From: Microbacterium hydrocarbonoxydans
Lineage (GTDB): Bacteria > Actinomycetota > Actinomycetes > Actinomycetales > Microbacteriaceae
DNA: 64,000 nucleotides
Assembly (NCBI RefSeq): GCF_900105205.1
Contig: NZ_FNSQ01000005.1
Span: 1,054,001-1,118,000 of the forward strand
Direction: 5' to 3'
Both the position numbers and the translations under genes were made by a program. This document shows positions 45,328 to 55,010 of this stretch, piece after piece (positions within the stretch are counted from its first letter, which is position 1; each line of letters starts with the position of its first letter). Below the pieces are notes generated by a model. The model ran no database searches. It saw nothing but the letters and a program-made list of their open reading frames with translations, and was not told where the DNA came from.

Positions 45328-46800
45328 GTGACCGAAACCGTCGATGTCGTCTTGATCGGTGGTGGCATCATGAGCGCCACCCTGGGTACCCTGCTGCACG
45401 AGCTGCAGCCGGATTGGAAGATCGTCGCGTTCGAGCGACTCTCCGATGTGGCGCAGGAGTCGTCCAACCCCTGGAACAACGCGGGCACCGGTCACGCGGC
45501 GCTCTGCGAGCTGAACTACATGCCGCAGCAGAAGGGCGCTCCGCTCGACCCCGCCAAGGCCGTCTCGATCAACGAGCAGTTCCAGCAGAGCCGTCAGTTC
45601 TGGTCGTCACTCGTCGACCGCGGTGTGCTCGATGCGCCGTCGACCTTCATCAACGCGACCCCGCACATGACTTTCGTGCGGGGTGAGAAGGATGTCGCGT
45701 ACCTCAAGGACCGCTACGAGGTGCTCAAGAAGCAGCCGCTGTTCGCAGGGATCGAGTACAGCGAGGACTCGCGCGTCATCAACAAGTGGGCGCCGCTCCT
45801 CATGCAGCAGCGCCGCAAGGGCGAGCCGTTCGCCGCGACCCGCGTGCCCGCGGGCACTGACGTCGACTTCGGTGCGCTCACGCACCAGCTGTTCGATCAC
45901 CTCACCTCGAGTGGTGTCGCGCTGCGCACGAACCACGAGGTGAAGAGCCTGAAGAAGCAGAAGGACGGCACCTGGCTCATCAACTACCGCACGACCATCG
46001 GACGCACGCCGAACCAGATCAAGGCGCGGTTCGTGTTCGTCGGTGCAGGCGGATGGGCGCTCAAGCTGCTGCAGCGTTCCGGCATCCCGGAGATCAAGGG
46101 CTACGGCGTCTTCCCGATCGGCGGTCAGTTCCTCAAGACCACGAACCCGAAGGTGGTCGCGCAGCACAAGGCGAAGGTCTACTCGCAGGCATCCGTCGGC
46201 GCCCCTCCCATGTCGGTGCCGCACCTCGACACCCGCGTGGTCGACGGAGAGGCCTCGCTGATGTTCGGCCCCTTCGCGACCTTCAGCCCGAAGTTCCTCA
46301 AGAACGGATCGATGCTCGACATCGTGTCTCAGGTGCGCACGCACAACCTGTGGCCGATGCTGCGGGTGGCGTTCGCGAACCCCGACCTCATCACCTACCT
46401 CGTGGGCGAGCTGCTGAAGAACCACAAGAAGAAGGTCGACAGCCTGCGCACGTTCATGCCGACGGCGAAGGACGAGGACTGGACTCTGATCGATGCGGGC
46501 CAGCGCGCCCAGGTCATGAAGAAGGACCCGAAGAAGGGTGGCATCCTGCAGTTCGGGACCGAGGTCGTCTCGGCGGCCGACGGCTCGATCGCAGGGCTCC
46601 TCGGCGCCTCGCCGGGAGCATCCACCGCGGTGCCGATCATGCTCGACCTGCTGAAGAAGTGCTTCCCCGAGGAGTACCCGGGCTGGGAGTCCGAGCTGCG
46701 AGAGCTCATCCCGACCTTCGGTGAGCAGCTCAACAAGAACCCCGAACTGGCGGCGACGTCGACGGCGTCGACTGCGGCCACCCTCGGCATCAACGAGTAG
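45328..46800 (+). CDS. mqo: Malate:quinone oxidoreductase
   Basis: A 490-residue FAD enzyme of the membrane face that oxidises malate to oxaloacetate and reduces quinone. The FAD-binding start VDVVLIGGGIMSATLGTLL and SSNPWNNAGTGHAALCELNY are diagnostic, as are GVFPIGGQFL and GTEVVSAADGSIAGLLGASPGAST near the C-terminus. GTG 45328 has TAGACT exactly six bases upstream and no SD, again leaderless. tdk follows after 6 bases. Confidence 0.97.
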   Translation: MTETVDVVLIGGGIMSATLGTLLHELQPDWKIVAFERLSDVAQESSNPWNNAGTGHAALCELNYMPQQKGAPLDPAKAVSINEQFQQSRQFWSSLVDRGVLDAPSTFINATPHMTFVRGEKDVAYLKDRYEVLKKQPLFAGIEYSEDSRVINKWAPLLMQQRRKGEPFAATRVPAGTDVDFGALTHQLFDHLTSSGVALRTNHEVKSLKKQKDGTWLINYRTTIGRTPNQIKARFVFVGAGGWALKLLQRSGIPEIKGYGVFPIGGQFLKTTNPKVVAQHKAKVYSQASVGAPPMSVPHLDTRVVDGEASLMFGPFATFSPKFLKNGSMLDIVSQVRTHNLWPMLRVAFANPDLITYLVGELLKNHKKKVDSLRTFMPTAKDEDWTLIDAGQRAQVMKKDPKKGGILQFGTEVVSAADGSIAGLLGASPGASTAVPIMLDLLKKCFPEEYPGWESELRELIPTFGEQLNKNPELAATSTASTAATLGINE

Positions 46801-46806
46801 CGGCCG

Positions 46807-47460
46807 GTGGCCAAGCTCTACTTCCGCTACGGGGCGATGAACTCCGGCAAGTCGACCTCGCTGCTCCAGGCCGCCTACAACTACGAGGAGCGCGGGCAGC
46901 ACGTGCTGCTCGCGAAGCCGGCGATCGACACCAAGGGTGCGTCGGAGATCGCGAGTCGGCTCGGCGTGACCCGCGAAGTCGACTTCCTGATCGCTCCTGA
47001 TGCGGACGCACGAGCGCTGTTCGCCGAGCACCGTGACCGGGTGCGTCGTGCCGCCGAGGAGGAGCTGATCCCCAGCGGACCGGTCGATGTGGCCTGCCTG
47101 CTGATCGACGAGGCGCAGTTCCTCACCGCCGCGCAGGTCGATGATCTGTTCCGGATCGCGATCGAAGACGGCATCCCGGTGATGGCCTACGGCATCCGCA
47201 ATGACTTCCTCACGCATGCCTTCCCCGGTTCGGCGCGTCTGCTCGCGATCGCGCACTCGCTCGAGGAACTCAAGACGATCTGCCGCTGCGGGCGGAAGGC
47301 CGTCTTCAACGGTCGGGTCATCGGCGGACGCTTCGTGTTCGACGGCGACCAGGTCGCGATCGATGAGGGCGCGGACGGATCCGCCGCGCCGGAGCTCACC
47401 ACCTACGAATCGCTGTGCGGCGCGTGCTACCTCGAGGAGTCCGGCGGGCGCCTGGGCTGA
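46807..47460 (+). CDS. tdk: Thymidine kinase
   Basis: A 217-residue type II thymidine kinase of the salvage pathway. The P-loop is GAMNSGKSTSLLQAAYNYEERG near residue 8, the DEAQF motif is in LLIDEAQFLTAAQVDDL, and the lasso/zinc region has CRCGRKAVFNGRV and CGACYLEE. GTG 46807 lies 6 bases after mqo. A modest 8-bp hairpin (47489-47496 with 47502-47509) after it may be the terminator. Confidence 0.96.
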   Translation: MAKLYFRYGAMNSGKSTSLLQAAYNYEERGQHVLLAKPAIDTKGASEIASRLGVTREVDFLIAPDADARALFAEHRDRVRRAAEEELIPSGPVDVACLLIDEAQFLTAAQVDDLFRIAIEDGIPVMAYGIRNDFLTHAFPGSARLLAIAHSLEELKTICRCGRKAVFNGRVIGGRFVFDGDQVAIDEGADGSAAPELTTYESLCGACYLEESGGRLG

Positions 47461-47625
47461 CCCAGCCCCCCGTCCTGCCCCCAGCGTTCCGGCGTCGTCA
47501 GGACGCCGGCCCGTGCACAACTCAGCATCGATCGGCCCGAGGCGGCGATCCTGCTGCTTCCACGGCATGGTGTGGTCGGACTGTGCTGAGAAGTGAACCG
47601 CTACCGCTGGTCTTCGACGCTTCGA

Positions 47626-47666
47626 TTGCGTGGTCTGACCACACGCGCTACTGTGGTCAGACCACA
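47626..47666 (+). promoter_or_regulatory. lldR-lldD promoter with two LldR-type operators
   Basis: TTGCGT (47626-47631), a 17-base spacer and TACTGT (47649-47654) make a good promoter. Two palindromes overlap it: GTGGTCTGACCAC (47630-47642) over the -35/spacer and TGTGGTCAGACCACA (47652-47666) over the -10 and +1. Both fit TGGT-N3-ACCA, the known FadR-subfamily (LldR) operator. Centres are 23 bp apart, about two helical turns. Confidence 0.85.
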
Positions 47667-47713
47667 GGAAGGCGCCGGGTGGCGCCGCCTATCGCCGACG
47701 ACGAGGAGAGCGG

Positions 47714-48436
47714 ATGCCCGAGCAGCCCGCGCGCGCCTGGCGTGCCGTCCTCGAGCACATCGAGCGCGACCTGCTCGAGGGGCGAATCGGCCCCGGCGAT
47801 CGGCTCGCCTCCGAACGTGACCTCGCCGCCGACCTCGGGGTCGGCCGGTCCAGCGTCCGCGAGGCGTTCCGCGTGCTCGAGGTGCTCGGACTGATCCGCA
47901 CGTCGACCGGCTCCGGGCCGCAGGCGGGCGCCATCGTGATCGCCACTCCGACCGGCGGGATGTCGACGCTCCTGCGGCTCCAGGTCGCCGCGCAGGGCTT
48001 CCCGCTCGCCGATGTGGTGCAGACGCGTCTGCTGCTCGAAGACGCGGTCGTGACCGCCCTCGCGGGCCAGAGCGTGCCGGACCTCGCCGCCGCGCACCGG
48101 GTCCTCGACGCGATGGATGCCGCGGGCCTGACCTCCGCCGAGTTCCTCGCGCTCGACGCGCAGCTGCACCTGGCTCTCGCGGAGTCCAGCGGCAACACGG
48201 TGGTCGCCGCGATCATGGCGGGCCTTCGCACCTCGATCGAGTCCTACGTGCAGGAGGGCGCCTCTGCGATCAGCGACTGGGATGCCATGGCCGAGGTCCT
48301 GCGTTCCGAGCACCGCGCCATCATCGACGCCATCACTGCGGGCGAGGCGTCGACCGCCCGCTCCCTCGTGCGCGCGCACATCACCGGCTACTACACCGCG
48401 GCGGGACTGACCCGCAGCACCCGACCGATCGACTGA
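47714..48436 (+). CDS. lldR: FadR-family (GntR) regulator of lactate utilisation
   Basis: A 240-residue GntR/FadR-type regulator. The winged helix is [42 protein letters not shown] (residues ~20-61), and the C-terminal FCD domain has the metal/ligand residues in [15 protein letters not shown] and [10 protein letters not shown]. It is followed 11 bases later by lldD, so L-lactate is the presumed inducer. The two operators upstream imply tight autoregulation of the pair. Confidence 0.9.
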   Translation: MPEQPARAWRAVLEHIERDLLEGRIGPGDRLASERDLAADLGVGRSSVREAFRVLEVLGLIRTSTGSGPQAGAIVIATPTGGMSTLLRLQVAAQGFPLADVVQTRLLLEDAVVTALAGQSVPDLAAAHRVLDAMDAAGLTSAEFLALDAQLHLALAESSGNTVVAAIMAGLRTSIESYVQEGASAISDWDAMAEVLRSEHRAIIDAITAGEASTARSLVRAHITGYYTAAGLTRSTRPID

Positions 48437-48447
48437 GAGGACACGAC

Positions 48448-49707
48448 ATGGTCCAGCGCCAGGTTCCCAACCCGAAAGAGCTGCTCGAGCTGATGAAGTT
48501 CAAGAAGCCCGAGCTCGACGGCAGGAAGCGCCGCCTCGACGGCGCCCTGACGATCGACGATCTGCGCACCATCGCGAAGCGTCGCACGCCGAAGGCGGCG
48601 TTCGACTACACCGACGGCGCGGCCGAGGGCGAGCTGTCGCTGACCCGCGCACGCCAGGCGTTCCAGGACGTGGAGTTCCACCCCGGCATCCTGCGCCCCG
48701 CGCCGACCGTCGACACCTCCGTCGAGATCCTCGGCGGCCCGTCGGCGCTCCCGTTCGGCATCGCGCCCACCGGTTTCACCCGTCTCATGCAGACCGAGGG
48801 TGAGGTCGCCGGAGCCGGCGCTGCGGCTGCGGCCGGCATCCCGTTCACCCTGTCGACCCTGGGGACGACGTCGATCGAGGGCGTGAAGGCGGCCAACCCG
48901 CACGGGCGCAACTGGTTCCAGCTCTACGTCATGCGCGACCGCGAGATCTCGTACGAGCTCACCCGTCGTGCGGCAGCGGCCGGGTTCGACACCCTGCAGT
49001 TCACGGTGGACACCCCCGTCGCCGGCGCTCGACTGCGCGACAAGCGCAACGGGTTCAGCATCCCGCCGCAGCTGACCCTCGGCACGATCGTCAACGCGAT
49101 CCCGCGCCCGTGGTGGTGGTACGACTTCCTCACGACGCCGAAGCTGGAGTTCGCGTCGTTGAGCACCACCGGCGGCACCGTCGGCGAGCTGCTCGACGCG
49201 GCGATGGATCCGACGATCAGCTACGACGACCTCGCCGTCATCCGCGACATCTGGCCGGGCAAGATCGTGATCAAGGGCGTGCAGAACGTCGAGGACTCGG
49301 TGCGTCTGCGTGACGCCGGCGTCGACGGCATCGTCCTGTCCAACCACGGTGGGCGCCAGCTGGACCGTGCGCCGATCCCGTTCCACCTGCTCCCCGAGGT
49401 CCGTGCGGCCGTGGGGGAGGACTTCACCGTCATGATCGACACCGGCATCATGAACGGCGCCGACATCGTGGCCGCGGTGGCGCTGGGGGCCGACTTCACC
49501 CTGATCGGCCGGGCCTACCTGTACGGGCTCATGGCGGGCGGGCGCGCCGGCGTCGACCGCACCATCCAGATCCTGCGCACCGAGATCGAACGGACGATGC
49601 GCCTGCTCGGAGTGGCGTCGCTCGCCGAACTGGAGCCGGCGCATGTCACGCAGCTCACGCGGCTCGTTCCGGTGGCGCGCGCGGCTTCCGACGTGGCTGT
49701 TCGCTGA
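48448..49707 (+). CDS. lldD: L-lactate dehydrogenase (quinone), FMN-dependent
   Basis: A 419-residue alpha-hydroxy-acid oxidase/dehydrogenase that oxidises L-lactate to pyruvate. FMN contacts include [19 protein letters not shown] and [12 protein letters not shown], and the catalytic histidine is in [19 protein letters not shown] (about residue 302). The membrane-acting LldD type fits a quinone acceptor and the lldR context. GAGAGGA precedes ATG 48448. Confidence 0.94.
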   Translation: MVQRQVPNPKELLELMKFKKPELDGRKRRLDGALTIDDLRTIAKRRTPKAAFDYTDGAAEGELSLTRARQAFQDVEFHPGILRPAPTVDTSVEILGGPSALPFGIAPTGFTRLMQTEGEVAGAGAAAAAGIPFTLSTLGTTSIEGVKAANPHGRNWFQLYVMRDREISYELTRRAAAAGFDTLQFTVDTPVAGARLRDKRNGFSIPPQLTLGTIVNAIPRPWWWYDFLTTPKLEFASLSTTGGTVGELLDAAMDPTISYDDLAVIRDIWPGKIVIKGVQNVEDSVRLRDAGVDGIVLSNHGGRQLDRAPIPFHLLPEVRAAVGEDFTVMIDTGIMNGADIVAAVALGADFTLIGRAYLYGLMAGGRAGVDRTIQILRTEIERTMRLLGVASLAELEPAHVTQLTRLVPVARAASDVAVR

Positions 49708-49751
49708 GCACGGCTCACCGAGCACGGCTCGCTGAGCGCTGAGCGCTGAGC
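49703..49751 (+). repeat. Short direct repeats at the end of lldD
   Basis: GAGCACGGCTC occurs at 49706-49716 and 49720-49730, followed by three perfect tandem copies of GCTGAGC (49731-49751). The array begins at the lldD stop codon and runs up to the terminator, so it is non-coding. It is a likely site of slippage. Confidence 0.85.
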
Positions 49752-49752
49752 A

Positions 49753-49790
49753 CTGACGCCCGCCGGTCGAGTGTGACCGGCGGGCGTCAG
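49753..49790. terminator. Bidirectional terminator between lldD and the HAD-IIB gene
   Basis: A perfect 16-bp stem (49753-49768 with 49775-49790) and a 6-base loop lie between convergent genes. It overlaps the stop codon of the minus-strand gene (49787-49789). No U-tract is present on either side. Confidence 0.75.
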
Positions 49791-50542
49791 AGCGTCTCGA
49801 GCAGCTCGTCGAGCTTGTCGGCCGTGTCCTCCCAGCCATCCACGGCCACGGAGGGCACGCCGATCGCCAGCACGGGGTAGTCGTTGCCGCCCTCGTCGAG
49901 TCGGTCGCCGTAGAAGAGCATGGAGGCGAGGGGGATGCGGGTGTGCTCGGCGAGCTTGCGCATACCGTAGGCCTTGTCGATGCCGGCGAGGGTGATGTCG
50001 ATCGACGTCGAGCCGCCCGAGCGCACCTCGAGGTCGGGCAGGCGCGCGGCCACCGCATCCCGCAGAGCCTCTCGCTTGGAGCCGCTCGGATCCCAGTCGT
50101 GCTTCGCGTCGCGCGGCGCCTTCTGTCCGAGCGCGGAGAAGGTGATCTGCGAGCCGCGGTCCTCGAGGATGTCGCCCCAGGGCTCCGCTTCCCACAGCCC
50201 CAGGCGCTCGGCCTCTTCGCGGAGGGCGGTCAGGGCGTCCGCCTTCTGCTGCGCCGAGAGATCGTGCGCGTACAGTGCGGCGAAGTCGGTTCCGTCGTGG
50301 CGCAGATAGCGGGTGCCGCACGTCGGGAGCAGGTGCAGCCGCGCAGCTGCGGCGTCATCCATCTCGCCGAGCCGTGCGATGACCTGTGCGCGGAACTGCG
50401 TCTCGTTGCCGCCCGAGATGATCGCCACATCGACCTTGGCGAGCAGCGCATGCAGCTGCGCGGCGATCCGAGGATCGATCGGCCCCTTGGACGGGGCGAG
50501 GGTGTCGTCGAGATCGAAGGCCACGAGTGCAGGCGAGGTCAT
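49787..50542 (-). CDS. HAD-IIB family phosphatase (phosphomannomutase/SPP-like)
   Basis: A 251-residue HAD hydrolase of the Cof/phosphomannomutase-like subclass. Motif I is VAFDLDDTLAPSKGPID, motif II is AIISGG, and the late motif is FYGDRLDEGGNDYPVL with the metal Asp residues. The cap has LLPTCGTRYL and ITFSALGQ, reminiscent of eukaryote-type phosphomannomutases and sucrose-phosphatase relatives. The substrate is unknown. ATG 50542 has GGAGG upstream and overlaps the VanZ gene stop by 4 bases. Confidence 0.85.
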   Translation of the reverse strand: MTSPALVAFDLDDTLAPSKGPIDPRIAAQLHALLAKVDVAIISGGNETQFRAQVIARLGEMDDAAAARLHLLPTCGTRYLRHDGTDFAALYAHDLSAQQKADALTALREEAERLGLWEAEPWGDILEDRGSQITFSALGQKAPRDAKHDWDPSGSKREALRDAVAARLPDLEVRSGGSTSIDITLAGIDKAYGMRKLAEHTRIPLASMLFYGDRLDEGGNDYPVLAIGVPSVAVDGWEDTADKLDELLETL

Positions 50543-51015
50543 GATGCCTCCAGGGTACGGGGCGGAAGCTGGGAGGGATGCGGGGCGAACAGCAGAGTGC
50601 CGGTGATCGCGACGAAGACGCCGATCAGTGCCCCTCCCGAGTTCGCGATGACGTCGGTGAGAGTGGCGGCGCGATGCGGAAGCGCCAGGCGCTGGGCGAC
50701 CTCGATGGCGAGAGACAGGGCGGGGCCGAGCACGATCGCCAGCGGCCACAGCGGGCGTGGCACCAGGATGAACGCGAGGATGCCGATCGGCACGAACACG
50801 AGCACGTTGGCGATGATCTCGAGTCGCGTGAAGTCGAGGGACTCCCACCCGAAGCGATGCGCGCCGGACAGCACGAGATCGAGCAGGTTCGGCATCGACT
50901 GCTCGACGCGCGCCGGGGTCAGCGTCAGCAGCGCGAGGGCGGCGACGAAGGGGATCGCGATCCCCAGGGCGATGCCGCGGGTGAGACGACGAGGCGGAGG
51001 GAACAAGCGGCTCAC
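50539..51015 (-). CDS. VanZ-like family membrane protein
   Basis: A 158-residue protein with four hydrophobic segments and the VanZ-like pattern LEIIANVLVFVPIGILAF, then SLAIEVAQRLALPHRAATLTDVIANSGGALIGV. VanZ-like proteins are widespread; only some affect glycopeptide resistance, so no resistance is claimed. GTG 51015 was chosen because longer forms would run back through the terminator and tRNA-Pro. AAAGG lies upstream. Confidence 0.82.
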   Translation of the reverse strand: MSRLFPPPRRLTRGIALGIAIPFVAALALLTLTPARVEQSMPNLLDLVLSGAHRFGWESLDFTRLEIIANVLVFVPIGILAFILVPRPLWPLAIVLGPALSLAIEVAQRLALPHRAATLTDVIANSGGALIGVFVAITGTLLFAPHPSQLPPRTLEAS

Positions 51016-51045
51016 GCTGTGCCTTTCGCCTCGGTCGTGTACAGA

Positions 51046-51071
51046 GAAGGCCGCCCGTGAGGGCGGCCTTC
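51046..51071 (-). terminator. Terminator of tRNA-Pro
   Basis: A perfect 11-bp stem (51046-51056 with 51061-51071) with a 4-base loop lies 10 bases beyond the 3' end of the tRNA on the minus strand, followed there by TCTGT. Confidence 0.8.
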
Positions 51072-51079
51072 CGGTGTTA

Positions 51080-51157
<78 letters not shown>

Positions 51158-51210
51158 TTTTGCAACCCTCCGAGTCTACAGCGAAATGGCCGCAGCACCG
51201 AATCGAGGGC

Positions 51211-52146
51211 TCAGTCGCGCGCCGTGAGCGTCAGCAGTGTCGCCTCGGGGCGGCACGCGAAGCGGACCGGCGCATAGATCGAGTGCCCGCAGCCCGCGCT
51301 GACGTTGAGCGGAACCGTCCGCTCGTCCTGCGTCCATGTGCTCAGACCCTTGGCCTGCTTGAGCGGGATGTCGCAGTTCGCGACGAGCGCGCCGAATCCG
51401 GGCAGGCAGACCTGCCCGCCGTGCGTGTGCCCGCCGAAGATGGCATCCGCGCCGAGCTCGACGAAGCGGTTCATCACGCGCTGGTAGGGGGCGTGCGTGA
51501 CGCCGAGCACCGACGTTCCGGCATCCTGCGGCCCGAGCGACTGGATCGCGCCGGGAAGGTCCTCGAGCCGATCCCAGTGTCGGTGCGCATCGCTGACACC
51601 AAAGAAGTCGACCGGGTTCCCCGCCACGCTCAGACGTGCGGCGCGGTTGTTCAGATCGGTCCAGCCGAGCTCGTCGGTGAAGAACGAATCCATCGCATCG
51701 GTGTCGAGGAAGGTCGGCTCGCGATGCCGCTGCGAGGGTCCGGCGAAGTAGCGGATCGGGTTCCGCGGAGCGGGTCCGTTCACGTCGTTCGAGCCGTGCA
51801 CGAAGACGCCGGGGATGCCGACGAACGGCTCGAACGCTCGGCGGATGCCTTCGAGGCCCTCCCGGTGGCCGAGGTTGTCACCCGTGTTGATGACGAGGTC
51901 GGGCTTCAGCTGCGCGAGCGAGGCGAGCCAGTCCTGCTTGCGGTGCTGCCACGGCGCCATGTGCGCATCGGAGACGTGCAGGACGCGAAGGGGAGCGGAG
52001 CCGGGCGCCAGAGCGGATGCCGTCGCCTCGCGCACGGTGAACAGGTAGCGCTCGATCCCGATGCCCCAGATGGCGGCCGCAGCACCAGCGGCCCCCACCG
52101 CGCCGAGCGCGATGAGGGCCGGGTGCGCCGTCGGGCGTGAGGTCAC
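51211..52146 (-). CDS. Metallophosphoesterase, membrane-anchored
   Basis: A 311-residue calcineurin-like phosphoesterase. An N-terminal helix ([21 protein letters not shown]) anchors it. Metal-binding motifs follow: [21 protein letters not shown] (the GNHD position has Ser for Asn and Asp-Val for His-Asp), VTHAPYQRV and FGGHTHGGQ. The changed third motif is worth noting. GTG 52146 overlaps the PBP gene stop (GTGA), so it is coupled to a cell-wall gene, as is common in actinobacteria. Confidence 0.88.
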   Translation of the reverse strand: MTSRPTAHPALIALGAVGAAGAAAAIWGIGIERYLFTVREATASALAPGSAPLRVLHVSDAHMAPWQHRKQDWLASLAQLKPDLVINTGDNLGHREGLEGIRRAFEPFVGIPGVFVHGSNDVNGPAPRNPIRYFAGPSQRHREPTFLDTDAMDSFFTDELGWTDLNNRAARLSVAGNPVDFFGVSDAHRHWDRLEDLPGAIQSLGPQDAGTSVLGVTHAPYQRVMNRFVELGADAIFGGHTHGGQVCLPGFGALVANCDIPLKQAKGLSTWTQDERTVPLNVSAGCGHSIYAPVRFACRPEATLLTLTARD

Positions 52147-54704
52147 TTGCAGGCGACCTTGATGGTCGTGCTCTTGTTCGCCGCGCTGTTCGCTGCAGGG
52201 GTGGTCGAGGCCACCTTCGCGCCGTTGCCGTTACAGGACCCGTCGAAGTCGATCGAGGTGAACCCCGCGCCGAAGAGGGCGTTCTGCGCCTCGGCCTGAG
52301 ACTGCCCCGTGATATCCGGAACCGTCGCCCCCTGACCGTTGCTGGGCGACAGGGTGATCGTCGCACCGCTCGGTGCCTTGCCGGCCGGATCCTGCGCCAC
52401 GACGATGTTGGTCGCCTTGTCGCTGTCGACCGGTGCGCCGACGGTGACCTGGAATCCGGCGCCCTTGAGCGTCGCCGTCGCCTGCTCGACGGTCTGCCCG
52501 ACCACGTCGGGGACGTCGGTCAGCACCTGACGGATCAGCTTGTTGTCGGGCTCAGGGAAGCGGTCGCCGCCGTAGATGTTGTTCGCTGCGCGCTGCATGT
52601 CCTTGGCGACCCAGTAGCGCATCTCGTTCAGGGCGGTGCCGTTCCAGTACTGGTTGAGGATGCTCGCCTGGCCCTCCGAACGGCCCACCCAGACCGCCGT
52701 CGTCACCTTCGTGCTCGACTCGATCATCATCGTTCCCCACTTCTCGTGGGTACCGGTCTTGCCGATCACTGGCACGCCGTCATAGTTGTTCGCCTTGGCG
52801 CCGGTGCCGCCGTTCATCACGCCCTGTAGCGCGAACGCGGCCGTTGCAGCGACGGCGGGATCGATGACCTGAGTGCACTTCGACTCGGGCACGGGGAGCT
52901 CGTTCCCGTCTCCGTCGACAACCCGGTCGATGGACTTCGGCGTGCAGTAGATGCCCTTGTTCGCGACCGTGGCGTACGCGCCGGCCATCGCGAGGGGCGA
53001 GATGTACTTGGAACCAAGGATGTCGTAGGGCACGGCAGGGTCGTCGGTCGTCTTCTTTCCGGAGGCGAGGGTGACGCCCATACGGTCCGCGACCTTGTTG
53101 ATGTCGCACAGGTCGAGTTTCTCGGCCATAGCGAGGTACCCGCTGTTGAGGGAGTCCGCGGTGAACCGCATCACCGACCCCGTGTAGCCGCCGGCGCGAT
53201 TGAAGTTGTCGATCTTGGTCGTGTTGATGATCGGGTCGTCACCGCACTTGAAATTCCTGAACACGCGGTTGCTCGCATTCAGCGTTTCGCGGACCGAGTG
53301 CCCCTTCTCGAGCCAGTCGATCAGGGTGAAGAGTTTGTAGGTCGATCCCACCGAGAAGCCGTTCGATCCACCGTGCGCCTTGTCGGTCGCGAAGACCAGC
53401 GCAGAGTAAGCCTGATCGCCGGTCACCGTCTCGCTGAACGTGGTGTTCTGCGTGATCGCGAGAACACGTCCGGTGCCGGTCTCGAGCGAAACACCCGCGG
53501 CACCGAAGTACTGGTTGTCGTATCCAGCAGGAACCAGATTCGCCATGCTCTCGGCGGCCGCGGTCTGGATGTCGATGTTCATCGTCGTGTAGATCTTCAG
53601 GCCGCCCTGACGCAGCAGATCCTTGCGGGCCGTCTCATCCGCACCGAAGGCGGGATCGGTCAGCACGACCGACTTCACGTACTCGCAGAAGTAGGCGCTG
53701 CGCGCCACGTTGCCGGCCGAGACGCAGCCCTGGGTGGGCTGGGTGATCGCAGGGGTGATGGGGGAGGCATCCGCTTCGTCGTACTGGGCCTGGGTGATCT
53801 TGCCGAGCGTGAGCATGCGCTGCAGCACGTAGTGCCGGCGCTCGAGGGTCATCGCATAGCCGTCGTCGGCGGTGTTGTGGGCGACGCCGTCCTTGTCCGT
53901 CCACGTCCCCGCGGGCTTGTCGATGCGGTACAGGTTCGGGTTCTGCACCATGCCGGCGATCGTGGCCGCCTGAGCGGCCGTGAGCTTCGCGGCCGTGGTG
54001 GAGAAGTAGTAGTTCGCGGCCGACTCGATGCCGTACACCGTGCCGCCGAAGTTGGCGATGTTGAGGTACCCGAGGAGGATGTCGTTCTTCGAGTACTCCT
54101 TCTCGATCTGCAGCGCGTACCGCATCTCCTGCAGCTTGCGCTCGATGCCCTCGGCACCCTTCGCGTTCGTGGCGTCCAGCCAGCACTGCTGCAGGTCGTC
54201 GGCGTAGGTGCCGGATGCGGGATCCGCCTCCTGCTCGCACTCCTGGATCAGCACGTTCTTGACGTACTGCTGCGTGATCGTCGACGCGCCTCGATCGTCG
54301 GTGCCGCGCAGGTTGTCGACCAGAGCCTTCGCCGTCGCGCCGACGTTGATGCCGCCGTGGCTGAAGTAGTCCTTGTCCTCACTCGAGAGGATCGCGTCGT
54401 AGACGACCGGGTTGATCTGGTCGTAGGTGACGGGGATGCGATTCTGCTCGTAGAAAGATGCCAGCTCGACCGGCTTCTTGTCTGCGTTCATCGCATAGAT
54501 CGTCGACTGCTCCATCGGCCGGTTCACCTGGAGGTTGGCGGGGAGCTTGTCGAAGATCGTGAGAGCTTGCGACCCGGCGATGCCGGTCATGGCGAGGACC
54601 GGGGTGACGCTGGCCGCGACGAGGAGGCCAGCGACGGCGCTCAGCCCGACGAGTCCGAGGACTCCGCCGAGCGCACCTTTCACCGTGCGATTCTTTTGAG
54701 GCAT
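52143..54704 (-). CDS. Class A penicillin-binding protein with PASTA domains
   Basis: An 853-residue bifunctional PBP that polymerises and cross-links peptidoglycan. After one transmembrane helix (LGGVLGLVGLSAVAGLLVAASVT) comes the GT51 transglycosylase domain, with ILSSEDKDYFSHGGINV and GASTITQQYVKN. The transpeptidase domain follows: SxxK is STYK (Ser about residue 454), SxN is SLN (about 519), KTG is GKTGTHEKW (about 648). Two PASTA repeats close the protein, starting VPDVVGQTVEQATATLKGAGF (about residue 731). Cys residues are more frequent than usual. Start ATG 54704 has TACGAT (minus strand, 54712-54717) seven bases upstream and no SD. Confidence 0.95.
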   Translation of the reverse strand: MPQKNRTVKGALGGVLGLVGLSAVAGLLVAASVTPVLAMTGIAGSQALTIFDKLPANLQVNRPMEQSTIYAMNADKKPVELASFYEQNRIPVTYDQINPVVYDAILSSEDKDYFSHGGINVGATAKALVDNLRGTDDRGASTITQQYVKNVLIQECEQEADPASGTYADDLQQCWLDATNAKGAEGIERKLQEMRYALQIEKEYSKNDILLGYLNIANFGGTVYGIESAANYYFSTTAAKLTAAQAATIAGMVQNPNLYRIDKPAGTWTDKDGVAHNTADDGYAMTLERRHYVLQRMLTLGKITQAQYDEADASPITPAITQPTQGCVSAGNVARSAYFCEYVKSVVLTDPAFGADETARKDLLRQGGLKIYTTMNIDIQTAAAESMANLVPAGYDNQYFGAAGVSLETGTGRVLAITQNTTFSETVTGDQAYSALVFATDKAHGGSNGFSVGSTYKLFTLIDWLEKGHSVRETLNASNRVFRNFKCGDDPIINTTKIDNFNRAGGYTGSVMRFTADSLNSGYLAMAEKLDLCDINKVADRMGVTLASGKKTTDDPAVPYDILGSKYISPLAMAGAYATVANKGIYCTPKSIDRVVDGDGNELPVPESKCTQVIDPAVAATAAFALQGVMNGGTGAKANNYDGVPVIGKTGTHEKWGTMMIESSTKVTTAVWVGRSEGQASILNQYWNGTALNEMRYWVAKDMQRAANNIYGGDRFPEPDNKLIRQVLTDVPDVVGQTVEQATATLKGAGFQVTVGAPVDSDKATNIVVAQDPAGKAPSGATITLSPSNGQGATVPDITGQSQAEAQNALFGAGFTSIDFDGSCNGNGAKVASTTPAANSAANKSTTIKVACK

Positions 54705-54782
54705 ACGCTTGATCGTAGGGGAGTTCCCTGAATACCGCCTTTGACGCATCCGCGCGCGCTGATGCGGCCAGACAGGAGTGCC

Positions 54783-55010
54783 ATGACCACGTGGGAGTAC
54801 CTGACCACGCCTCTGCTGATCCACAACACCGCCGCGATCCTCAACAACTGGGGCAAGCAGGGCTGGGAGCTCGTGCAGGTCGTCCAGGGGCCGGAAGGCG
54901 GGCTCGTCGCCTACTTCAAGCGCCCGGTGACCGCGGATGCCACGGGCAACGCCGCCGGCCTCGCCGCCGCTGCCGAGGCGTCGCGCCAGTTCGAGGGAGG
55001 CGCAGCATGA
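54783..55010 (+). CDS. DUF4177-like small protein
   Basis: A 75-residue protein starting MTTWEYLTTPLLIHNTAAILNNWGKQGWELVQV, matching the small DUF4177 family (WEY...LN..G..GWELV). Function is unknown. AGGAG precedes the ATG, and it overlaps the RidA gene by 4 bases (ATGA). It is divergent from the PBP gene. An in-frame ATG at 54741 is less likely because it lacks a binding site. Confidence 0.85.
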   Translation: MTTWEYLTTPLLIHNTAAILNNWGKQGWELVQVVQGPEGGLVAYFKRPVTADATGNAAGLAAAAEASRQFEGGAA

